Assembly (NCBI GenBank): GCA_016124585.1
Contig: WGNL01000015.1
Location: 1-35,626, forward strand
Direction of reading: 5' to 3'
From: Bacteroidota bacterium
Lineage (GTDB): Bacteria > Bacteroidota > Bacteroidia > Chitinophagales > Saprospiraceae
Length of the DNA stretch: 35,626 bases
Shown: one piece after another, positions 7,973 to 15,503 of the stretch
Layout: each line of letters opens with the position of its first letter
Numbering within the stretch: position 1 is the stretch's first letter
Translations under genes and position numbers: made by a program
The notes under the pieces: generated by a model
What the model was told of the DNA's origin: nothing
The model's input: only the letters and a program-made list of their open reading frames with translations
The model's database searches: none

Positions 7973-10393
7973 TCAATCCGCCACCTTCATGAGCCTCGCA
8001 GTTTTGCTCAATTTCCCATCTACTTGGAAGCAAACAAAATAAGGTGCAGCTGGCAAATTGCTCAAATTAAACGGCAAACGTCCCCGCTTCTCTGTGAGTG
8101 AGTATTCTAGTACTATTTGACCCAAGTCGTTGAAAATCAAAAATTTGGCTTTGTTAAAGTCTTTTTTGATATAAAAATCTACTGTCAAATTATTTGCGGT
8201 AGGATTGGGGAAAAGCCTAAACTGCGCCAATTCATCCCGAACATTCAGCATTTCATCGGGAAGCGCATCCCATACCCTGAAATTATCTAGCCCAGCCTCT
8301 ACTATATTTGGAGTTGCGAAGCGATCTGCAACAGTGAGAATAAGCCGCATATCATCAGTGATTTGAAGAAAGTCGGCGATATCAAAAGTGTCTGCCGAAG
8401 TCCAAGCTTCCACGTTGTCAGCATCCGTAGCGATGACTGCCAACAACTTGGTTTCCAATCCATTATTGATGCTGATAACTAATGAATCATGAGCGACATT
8501 GTTGGAGATGGCATCCACCCACCAGTAATCAAAGCTCAACTGGGGGCGGTTGTACCTGCTCCGCAATTGCATGCTTGGAGAAGTCAAAGTCGTACTCCCG
8601 TCATCTACTTGATCGTCAAATATCGTGAGGCCCTTGTTTCCGGTCACGTAGGCATGATTGCCTAGATCGTTCGGAGAGTCGCCATCTGGTGCGAATTGCC
8701 TGTTCGCTGCCTTTGCTCCAAGGGGTTTTCCTCGCTCCCACAGACCACTGTTTGCCGTACTTGCTACCGTCCAACCTAGGTCATTGTTGAAATTATCGGC
8801 ATAGGCCAAGCCAAGTTCATAGCTAATATCATCGTCCGATTCCACAACGACATTTTCAGACAAATTTTCGTAGCCCCAGCTTCCAATGAACAACTGGTAA
8901 TTGCCTTCGAGAACATTTTTTAATTCAAAAACGCCATTTATATCAGTAACGCCTTCATAGCTAAAATCTTGATTTTCAAGTAGAATCTCTGCTTTCGCAA
9001 TGGGGCGTTTTGTGTTTTTATCCAAAACCACCCCACTCAAGTTGTAATCGGGCAGTGGTGTCATTTGCGCATCCAATACCGTAATTTGTCCAGCAACCAA
9101 ATCCGTTGACAATTCCAAACCATAAAAACCTTTGGCTTTGAAATGCACTTTAAAATTCCCTGCAGTGGCCTGTCCAGTTTTGTAGATTCCCGCAAAACTG
9201 CTAGTGGCGAGGTTTGCATCGCTTGACTGGATATCCACTTTTGCGCCAGCAATGACCTCACCGCTTGTCGCATTTGAAATAGTACCTTCGAGGTAAGTAG
9301 CCCGAGGATAGCTTGGTTTCAAAATATACAACCCATTTTCGATGTCTGTCGCTGCAATTAAACCGGAAGGGAAATACGGATACGCCCCCCAACAGCCATG
9401 AAAACCATCGTTAAAATCTGTATTGGTATCATAGTTTTCTACTTCAATCAAGCGGTCAGGACGAGTGGCATCCACCACTACCACGCCATCAGTGTAATGA
9501 GAAATGACCGCATAGTTCCCAATTGCATGGGCATTGTGGGGGATTACACCTGTATTCAGGGTGGCTACTGGCCGAAATTCGTCTAATAATTTTATGTCAT
9601 TCAAATTGGTCAGGTCGTAGGCAGCTGTGGGAGCATTCGCCCGTTCATCGGTAGTGAAAAGTACGCTGCCATTTGCATTAGCCCAGACGTTGTGACAAAA
9701 ATCGAAAGGCGTGGTTTGTGTTGCAAGCAACTGAATGTTCTGCTTGTCGCTTACATCCAGCACACCGAACTGGCCTTTGTAAATCTCAGCAGTGTACAGC
9801 AAGCCATTTTGAGCAAAACAATCATGTGCGTAAACAGGCGGAGTGTAAGCGACAAATTGTGGTTGTCCTGGTGTAGAAAATACATCAATAATGATAGGCC
9901 CTCCGCTGTTTTGGTCGCAACCCGATAAGTAGCAGTAACCATCGTCATCGATGTAAAGGTTATGACAAGTGTATAGGGAGTCTGTTTGTCCAGGCAACAC
10001 TGGCCGCCAATTGCTCCAAGTTACGCCATTTGGCAAGCCAGACAAATCAATGACCAAAATACCTTCGTGGGTGCCAGGCTGGTCAGCGGTCACATAAGCA
10101 AAATGCCCCCAAGTTTTTAAGTCACGCCAAGTGGATTGCTCACCGGGGATGTACTGAATCTCGACCGGATTCGTGGGATCTGCTAGACTAACAACGGAAA
10201 CCCCTCCCCGAAGCCCAACTAAAGCATACTCGGTTCCATCTGGAGCAGTGTAGCCCCACACATCGTTGGCCAAGGAAACATAGTCCAAGTGCGACAACAG
10301 CTCAAGTTGCTTTTGTGAAAATACAGGTGTGAAGAAAGCGAAAAAGGCAATCACCAAAAGATGGCTGATTTGGAAACTGGAAAGCTGTTTCAT
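7973..10393 (-). CDS. T9SS-exported choice-of-anchor-B / LVIVD-repeat protein
   Basis: 806 residues from ATG 10393, chosen because it opens a signal peptide (MKQLSSFQISHLLVIAFFAF). An ATG ten codons upstream is also in frame. Domain order: signal peptide; LVIVD/choice-of-anchor-B beta-propeller-like region to about residue 370 (ALVGLRGGVSVVSLADPTN, TDGVVVVDATRPDRLIEVE, ENGLYILKP); two carboxypeptidase-regulatory-like domains (about 375-525; YLEGTISNATSGEVIAGAKV and LSGVVLDKNTKRPIAKAEI); a jelly-roll-like domain (about 530-710); and a C-terminal type A sorting domain starting FRLFPNPTANNLTVDF. The last is the T9SS signal, so the protein should be secreted or surface-attached. Function unknown; extracellular binding is likely (inference). 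Confidence 0.92.
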   Translation of the reverse strand: MKQLSSFQISHLLVIAFFAFFTPVFSQKQLELLSHLDYVSLANDVWGYTAPDGTEYALVGLRGGVSVVSLADPTNPVEIQYIPGEQSTWRDLKTWGHFAYVTADQPGTHEGILVIDLSGLPNGVTWSNWRPVLPGQTDSLYTCHNLYIDDDGYCYLSGCDQNSGGPIIIDVFSTPGQPQFVAYTPPVYAHDCFAQNGLLYTAEIYKGQFGVLDVSDKQNIQLLATQTTPFDFCHNVWANANGSVLFTTDERANAPTAAYDLTNLNDIKLLDEFRPVATLNTGVIPHNAHAIGNYAVISHYTDGVVVVDATRPDRLIEVENYDTNTDFNDGFHGCWGAYPYFPSGLIAATDIENGLYILKPSYPRATYLEGTISNATSGEVIAGAKVDIQSSDANLATSSFAGIYKTGQATAGNFKVHFKAKGFYGLELSTDLVAGQITVLDAQMTPLPDYNLSGVVLDKNTKRPIAKAEILLENQDFSYEGVTDINGVFELKNVLEGNYQLFIGSWGYENLSENVVVESDDDISYELGLAYADNFNNDLGWTVASTANSGLWERGKPLGAKAANRQFAPDGDSPNDLGNHAYVTGNKGLTIFDDQVDDGSTTLTSPSMQLRSRYNRPQLSFDYWWVDAISNNVAHDSLVISINNGLETKLLAVIATDADNVEAWTSADTFDIADFLQITDDMRLILTVADRFATPNIVEAGLDNFRVWDALPDEMLNVRDELAQFRLFPNPTANNLTVDFYIKKDFNKAKFLIFNDLGQIVLEYSLTEKRGRLPFNLSNLPAAPYFVCFQVDGKLSKTARLMKVAD

Positions 10394-10421
10394 ACAAATT
10401 ATGTTATTGGGCGGTGGGGTC

Positions 10422-10453
10422 ATCGGGGCGTGAAGCTATCTCCATGCCCCGAT
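10422..10453 (-). terminator. Strong GC-rich hairpin between two genes
   Basis: Perfect or near-perfect 11-bp stem (10422-10432 with 10443-10453, one G-U) around a 10-nt loop. It sits 8 bp beyond the stop of the papain-fold gene and 28 bp before the start of the T9SS protein gene. No T-tract follows on the minus strand, so it may be an attenuating or RNA-end-stabilising hairpin rather than a classic intrinsic terminator. Confidence 0.45.
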
Positions 10454-10461
10454 AATCCATC

Positions 10462-11283
10462 TCAAAAACTGGGCACCAGGACGTATCCATTCTGAGCTAT
10501 TTCACCAAAATCATCAAAATCAATCCACAAATAGCCGTTCGTTCCCCACTCGGTCCCCCAAGAGCTTACTACCTCAAAGGCTTCAAGCTCCAAATTGTAG
10601 CCAACGACCATGAAAGGCAAGTTAATCCGGTCAGCATTTGTGCCAATGGACGACCAGAAGCGAGTATTGGTTACGTTTTGAAAACTCCGAGGCACCCTCA
10701 ATTCCACAACTACCGGATTCCCACGCATCAATGCTTTTTCCACCTCAAAGACTTTTTGCGATTCCCTGCTGGTTTCTTTGAATATCTGTAGGTAGTTGGC
10801 TATTCGGAATTTTTCAGTATTGGATGCCGTCTTTGGCACGCTTGGCGAATCATACGGCATTACATCAGCACTCACCGTGCCATCAGTAACGAGGAAACGG
10901 AGACCATTTTTCAGATCGGGCTGGCCTTCTTTTACAAGATTGATGGCCACATAGTCCGGACTGAGGTTTACTTTGTAATTCTTGCGATAATTGGTGTAAA
11001 ACTCCATACAAGCCGAAAGTATGTAGCTGGTAATTGTGCCGTGCTCACCCACTTTTCGTGGAGTCATCAGGTAGGTTTTGATGCTTTGCTCATTCATCAT
11101 CGACTTGGCATTGGAGCCAATGCCGGGCATGGTGACCATCAATTGGTCAATCATTTCTGGTGCGCTGATGCCGATTGCCATGCCCTTGATTGTAAAATCG
11201 GGGGGGATGGTGTCAGTCTGTGCGTTGGTGTTTACGAAGAAAATAGAAAGGAAAATACTGGAAAGCAGAAGCCGAGTTTGCAT
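10462..11283 (-). CDS. Papain-fold (C1-like) protein lacking the catalytic residues
   Basis: 273 residues from ATG 11283, which opens a signal peptide (MQTRLLLSSIFLSIFFVNTNAQ, cut near 22). An upstream frame extension has no leader. The order of motifs follows Bacteroidota C1A-type peptidases: GEHGTITSYILSA (where active enzymes have GTC), LSPDYVAINL, PYD, KALMRGNPVVVELRVPRSF, LPFMVVGYN (where active ones have HAMxVVGY), and SSWGTEWGTNGYLWIDFDDF. By this reading the catalytic Cys, His and Asn are replaced by Ile84, Leu222 and Ser240. The fold seems intact and the reading frame is undisturbed, so it is probably a functional pseudoprotease (binding or scaffold) rather than a decayed gene (inference). 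Confidence 0.78.
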   Translation of the reverse strand: MQTRLLLSSIFLSIFFVNTNAQTDTIPPDFTIKGMAIGISAPEMIDQLMVTMPGIGSNAKSMMNEQSIKTYLMTPRKVGEHGTITSYILSACMEFYTNYRKNYKVNLSPDYVAINLVKEGQPDLKNGLRFLVTDGTVSADVMPYDSPSVPKTASNTEKFRIANYLQIFKETSRESQKVFEVEKALMRGNPVVVELRVPRSFQNVTNTRFWSSIGTNADRINLPFMVVGYNLELEAFEVVSSWGTEWGTNGYLWIDFDDFGEIAQNGYVLVPSF

Positions 11284-11454
11284 TAAATATGTTTTTGTTT
11301 CGAAATAAGTCGCTAGGCCATTTAACGTGCATGGATGGGGGAAATGTTTTATGGCAGGGTTGATTTCTTGCTGGATAGTTGATGATTTGAGCATGAACTT
11401 GCCATTGCTCAATTACCAGCCTAGCCATCAAATTGAAATCTGTTTTTTAGGTAC

Positions 11455-12531
11455 TTATTTGCAAATAAGTGGCAACAACTTTTCCACGACATCAAGGTAG
11501 ACAATTCCACGCACTTTCTGTAAATCCTCACAGGCTTCCGTCAAACGATTCATGTTCATGTAAGCTTGGCCCCGGAGGTAAAGGAAATTGGCGTTGTTTG
11601 GGAATAATGCCAATGCCTCCGTCAATTTTGCAATGCCTTCTTCCTTCATCCCTTCATTGTAAATATCGCCGCCCTCCTCAGCGAGCTTGGTCGCTTTTTC
11701 ATACCGGGAAATAGCCTGCGGACAGCGCTTTGCATCAGGCATAAATGCAACTGTGATTTCCACAGAAGAAGGCACTTGGCGGCCTTTCCGAACGGCAGGA
11801 GACCATTGGCCCCAAGTTGCAGTGGCAGCTTTCACTGCTTCCCAACGGAATTCATTGCCTAGGTTCCAATAATCACTTAGGTCGAGCACTTCTACGTATC
11901 CATCTGGTTCGGCCAGCAAGGTCATGTCCATGGAGCCTATCAAGCAGCTATCTTTAAATTGCTCAGGATATATAAGATTTTTTGCAAAAAACTGCTCCAG
12001 CCCGGTATCGCCCGTTTTAAAAGTCAATGAATCATCCACTACAATGTAAACCGTGTCCCTCCCAACCATTACATAATCCTTAGGTTCTTCCAACTTGAAC
12101 TTAATGGGAATAGACACCAAGCTTCTGACGACTTTTCCGTTATTTTTACCCGGTACCCAAGTAAGTTTGGCTTCTTTCAGGGCATCGTTCATGCCATTAA
12201 TCACACGCATAGCCTCTTCTCCACAGCCACCTTCCAAGTCTTTGAGCAAATTAGGATTGGATATGTATCCATCTTTCTCAACCACAAAACTCACCACAAC
12301 CGACCCTTGTATATTCTTCTCCCTCGCCTCGTAAGGGTAGTTGACGTTTTGATTGATAAAAATCAGCAGGGCACGTTGGGCGCATTGGTTTTTGACGGCG
12401 ATGGTCGTATCCAGCATTTCACAACCTGGGAAACGAGGAACCTCCTCTACAATTTTATAGATGGTCGTGTCATTTTGGGCTAAGAGTGGTAATGTAAAGG
12501 CCAGCAAAAAAATGATTAGTAGTTGCTTCAT
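11455..12531 (-). CDS. Periplasmic protein with TonB C-terminal-like domains and TPRs
   Basis: 358 residues. Signal peptide MKQLLIIFLLAFTLPLLAQ. A TonB-C-like domain follows at about 45-155 (FINQNVNYPYEAREKNIQGS, VVVSFVVEKDGYISNPNLLK, GGCGEEAMRVI, LTWVPGKNNGKVVR). A second, more divergent copy is at about 175-265 (FFAKNLIYPEQFKDSCLIGS, WGQWSPAVRKGRQVPSSVEI). A TPR pair closes the protein at about 285-350 (EGMKEEGIAKLTEALALFP, ANFLYLRGQAYMNMNRLTEA). There is no N-terminal membrane anchor and no proline-rich linker, so it is not a classic TonB. Such energy-transducer-like proteins are common in Bacteroidota and their partners are usually unknown. First gene of the minus-strand run, divergent from the DUF4153 gene. 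Confidence 0.85.
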   Translation of the reverse strand: MKQLLIIFLLAFTLPLLAQNDTTIYKIVEEVPRFPGCEMLDTTIAVKNQCAQRALLIFINQNVNYPYEAREKNIQGSVVVSFVVEKDGYISNPNLLKDLEGGCGEEAMRVINGMNDALKEAKLTWVPGKNNGKVVRSLVSIPIKFKLEEPKDYVMVGRDTVYIVVDDSLTFKTGDTGLEQFFAKNLIYPEQFKDSCLIGSMDMTLLAEPDGYVEVLDLSDYWNLGNEFRWEAVKAATATWGQWSPAVRKGRQVPSSVEITVAFMPDAKRCPQAISRYEKATKLAEEGGDIYNEGMKEEGIAKLTEALALFPNNANFLYLRGQAYMNMNRLTEACEDLQKVRGIVYLDVVEKLLPLICK

Positions 12532-12628
12532 GTTTGTTTAAAATGAATCATGGTGAAAATTGGTGCGCAAATGTACCAAACCCACCCCAATTCCCGTACG
12601 TCTTGTTAAGGCATTGATTATCATGCCG

Positions 12629-12660
12629 TTGTGAATAAACCAAAAAGCTTTGTAGCTTTC
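12629..12660 (+). promoter_or_regulatory. Candidate Bacteroidota-type promoter for the DUF4153 gene
   Basis: TAGCTTTC at 12653-12660 differs in one base from the Bacteroidota -7 element TAnnTTTG. A TTG at 12629-12631, 21 bp upstream, is a plausible -33 element. The start codon follows at 12691. Pattern match only. Confidence 0.3.
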
Positions 12661-12690
12661 GGTCTTTAAAATTGACCAAAATTCTTCCAG

Positions 12691-14484
12691 ATGAAACTGC
12701 CGTCCATTCCCTATCTCGCTGCCGCCTTTCTTGGTGTAGTTCGCCGTTTTCCATTCGTGATGGTTTTTGCTACGGTTGGCGTTTTCGCAGCCATGTACCT
12801 TATCGAAAGGGATAGTGCAGCACATGACGATGAATTGGGCAAAATGATAATGACTTGTTCACTTGGGTTGGCTATTATGCTTAGCGCTAGCTTGGTCGTT
12901 GAAAAATGGAAACTCAAGCAACCGCTTTCTTTACTGCCTCATATTGTAGGTCTTGTATTGATTACAGTTTACTTTTTTTCGTTGCGCTGGGGCAATTTCG
13001 ATTCAATCATCACACCAGTTCGTTTCGTGGGACTGAATCTTGCAGCCCACCTTTGCGTGGCATTTATTCCCTATCTCGATCACTCGCATGTAGAGGACTT
13101 TTGGGAGTATAACAAAAGGCTGTTTGGAAATTTCATGGTGGGTGCATTTTACAGCTTGGTAATTTTTGCTGGGCTAAGCGTTGCCATTTTAGCCATCAAC
13201 GAGTTGTTTGATTTGCGCATCAATGAAAAAATATATGCTCATCTGTTTATCATACTTGCTGGCATTTTCAATACTGCGTATTTCCTGTCGCAGTTTCCGA
13301 AGGAGTTTGATTTTGCTTTAAAAAACTATGAGAATCAAGCCATTGAGGTGCCAAAAGGAACCTACACAACTGCATTCAAGAACCTGACGAAGTTTATTCT
13401 CATACCCATCATTGCTATTTATTTCTTGATTTTATATGCCTTTTCGGCAAAAATCCTTGTTCAATGGGAACTGCCACAAGGCTGGGTGGGCAAGCTAGTG
13501 CTTGGCTTTTCTGTGGCAGGCATTTTCACCTATCTCCTCAACTACCTATTAGTGAAATTCGATGACAGCCAAATTGTGAAGGGATTCCGAAAGTGGTTTT
13601 TCTATGTTTTACTGCCGATGGTAATATTGCTTTTTGTCGCTATCGGTCGTAGGATTAGTGATTACGGCGTCACAGAAGCAAGATATGTTGTAGCTACCGC
13701 TGGAATTTGGTTGCTCATAATCTCGCTTTACTTCATCATTTCGAAAAGGGACAATATCAAGTTTATACCCATCAGTTTGGTCTTTTTTTGCCTGATTACA
13801 GTACTTGGCCCTTTCAGCGCCTTCAAGGTTTCTGAACGAAATCAGCTTAGCCGTCTCAAAGCTGCTTTGTTGAAAAACAACATGCTTCAAGATGGTAAAA
13901 TGGTAGTCGCTACAGATTCCCTATCAAAAACAGATGCAGAAACCATACGCTCAGCAGCTGATTTCCTTCAAAACAACGGACATTCAGAAGAATTGGCAAA
14001 GTTGCTCGGCTTGGCTATCACAGATGGTAAAATTGACTGGCAGGCTTTCAACGACCGAATGGAAAATCTTGGAATTGAGCAGCCTTATTATGACTCAAAG
14101 TATTGCTCTGTTTATTTTGGAAGGAGTAATCAAAACGAAATAGACATTGCCGGATTCAATTTGTTATATCAGGTTTACGCTTACGAAAATTCAGTGCCTT
14201 CCAATGATTTTTCAGGCTTTCAAATTTCAAAAAGCGGTACTGCACTCCAATATTTCAAAAATGGTCAGGTCTTGGACAGTTTTGACCTAAAGCCTTTCTG
14301 CAAAGTTCTGGAAGAAAAAGGAGCATGCAACGGAGTGACACAGCCCGACTCACTAGCCGATATTGAATTGATCAGCAAAACACTCGACCTGAAAATCTTA
14401 GTGGATAACCTTTCTTTTGAATCGGAAGGAACTCAAAAAATCCGTGAATTTAACGGCAAAGCGTTAGTACGGGAAAAACAATAA
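12691..14484 (+). CDS. DUF4153 family polytopic membrane protein
   Basis: 597 residues. Residues 1 to about 385 hold roughly ten hydrophobic segments (for example MVFATVGVFAAMYLI, LVIFAGLSVAILAINELFDL, IAIYFLILYAFSAKILV, MVILLFVAIGRRISDYG, ITVLGPFSAFKVSERNQLSR). The rest, to about 597, is a soluble region with SLSKTDAETIRSAADFLQNN and later beta-rich sequence. The layout and the FSAKILVQWELPQGWVGKLV and ISDYGVTEARYVV regions match DUF4153. The family has no firmly established function. Monocistronic, divergent from the TonB-C/TPR gene. Confidence 0.85.
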   Translation: MKLPSIPYLAAAFLGVVRRFPFVMVFATVGVFAAMYLIERDSAAHDDELGKMIMTCSLGLAIMLSASLVVEKWKLKQPLSLLPHIVGLVLITVYFFSLRWGNFDSIITPVRFVGLNLAAHLCVAFIPYLDHSHVEDFWEYNKRLFGNFMVGAFYSLVIFAGLSVAILAINELFDLRINEKIYAHLFIILAGIFNTAYFLSQFPKEFDFALKNYENQAIEVPKGTYTTAFKNLTKFILIPIIAIYFLILYAFSAKILVQWELPQGWVGKLVLGFSVAGIFTYLLNYLLVKFDDSQIVKGFRKWFFYVLLPMVILLFVAIGRRISDYGVTEARYVVATAGIWLLIISLYFIISKRDNIKFIPISLVFFCLITVLGPFSAFKVSERNQLSRLKAALLKNNMLQDGKMVVATDSLSKTDAETIRSAADFLQNNGHSEELAKLLGLAITDGKIDWQAFNDRMENLGIEQPYYDSKYCSVYFGRSNQNEIDIAGFNLLYQVYAYENSVPSNDFSGFQISKSGTALQYFKNGQVLDSFDLKPFCKVLEEKGACNGVTQPDSLADIELISKTLDLKILVDNLSFESEGTQKIREFNGKALVREKQ

Positions 14485-14548
14485 ACAATTGAATGCCAGT
14501 CGACTACGATTGGAATAATTGTTTTGTCAAGTAAGATGAAGTTGCAAA

Positions 14549-14731
14549 TTAGCAGTAACCAACATCACTGTAATCATCCCAAAACAGATCTCGGGGCTGA
14601 GGCTCGATTGCTTGGCCATTTGACTGGGCTGGGGCTTGGATTTTGTCAGCCTTAGAATTTGCTTTCTTAACATTTTGTAGCGGCTTGTCTTCCCGCTCTT
14701 TCGTCCGGATAAGGTCTATAAACTTCTTCAT
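14549..14731 (-). CDS. Small hypothetical protein ending in FWDDYSDVGYC
   Basis: 60 residues from ATG 14731; an ATG ten codons upstream is also in frame. The first half is basic and helical (MKKFIDLIRTKEREDKPLQN), the middle is Gln/Ala/Pro rich, and the end is acidic-aromatic with a single final Cys. This leader-plus-short-core layout recalls ribosomally made peptide precursors. No maturase or export gene is near, and it may be an ordinary orphan small protein. No family recognised. It is the only plausible gene between the DUF4153 gene and mgsA. Confidence 0.45.
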   Translation of the reverse strand: MKKFIDLIRTKEREDKPLQNVKKANSKADKIQAPAQSNGQAIEPQPRDLFWDDYSDVGYC

Positions 14732-14887
14732 GGGTAACACAATGGTTTTTCGGCAGTTCACACGAATAATGTTTCAGTATGGATTGCCTTAGTATCAGAT
14801 TTAACTAGCCAACAGGGAAATTGTTACGGATGTTCGAAGAAATGGAGGTTTTTTTCGCAATTCTTCAGAAAAAATTTTAGTTCAAAT

Positions 14888-14895
14888 TAGCTTTG
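14888..14895 (+). promoter_or_regulatory. Candidate -7 element (TAGCTTTG) upstream of mgsA
   Basis: An exact match to the Bacteroidota -7 consensus TAnnTTTG in an AT-rich leader about 140 bp before the mgsA start. No convincing TTTG -33 box was found at 19-21 bp. The same octamer occurs at 20286-20293 ahead of another gene. Confidence 0.3.
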
Positions 14896-15033
14896 CCAGA
14901 ATTGCAGAATTGATGCGCAATTTGCAACAATTAATTTTTAAAGTCAAGTACCGAACAATTAATTGACTATCAATCGTTAACGAGAGGATAATGGGTAAAA
15001 TCATGCCCGTTTAACCATTTAAAAAGATTCTTG

Positions 15034-15411
15034 ATGAATTTGGCACTGATAGCACATGATGGGAAAAAACCAGAAATGGTGGCCTTTGTCCTACAAAACA
15101 AAGGCATGCTGATGGATGCAACGCTTTTTGCCACAGGTACTACAGGCGGTCATATCGAAAAAGCTGGAATTGATGTGGAGCGGCTTTTATCTGGACCAAG
15201 AGGCGGAGATGCCCAAATTGCAGCTATGGTTGCTGAAGGTAAATTGGATGCAGTTATTTTTTTTAGAGACCCACTTGACAAGCACCCCCACGAGCCCGAC
15301 GTACAAATGCTCATGCGCCTTTGTGACGTTTACAACGTTCCATTGGCTACCAATCCTGCGGCAGCCAACATGATGTTAGCTGGTCTGAAAGCATTTGCAA
15401 GGGCCAAATAA
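15034..15411 (+). CDS. mgsA: Methylglyoxal synthase
   Basis: 125 residues. It converts dihydroxyacetone phosphate to methylglyoxal and phosphate, a bypass of lower glycolysis used when phosphate is short, and acts in the cytoplasm. Start ATG 15034 gives MNLALIAHDGKKPEM, the standard N-terminus; a TTG one codon earlier is not needed. Family signatures: ATGTTG phosphate site (34-38), SGPRGGDAQIA with catalytic Asp59, FFRDPLDKHPHEPDV with Asp79 and catalytic-region His, and VPLATNPAAANMML near the end. Length is close to the compact core enzyme. It stands alone, with AT-rich DNA upstream. Confidence 0.95.
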   Translation: MNLALIAHDGKKPEMVAFVLQNKGMLMDATLFATGTTGGHIEKAGIDVERLLSGPRGGDAQIAAMVAEGKLDAVIFFRDPLDKHPHEPDVQMLMRLCDVYNVPLATNPAAANMMLAGLKAFARAK

Positions 15412-15503
15412 ATTGGACTCAAAATGACATTTCCTTAAGTTTTCAAAGCAAGGCGTTTTGAAAATCATAGAGTTTACTAACTTGTTGATAAATTTTCTCT
15501 GTT

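Noticed and set aside
15440-15464. TTTTCAAA...TTTGAAAA inverted repeat after mgsA
   Set aside because: Only an 8-bp A/T stem without a T-tract; too weak to call a terminator.
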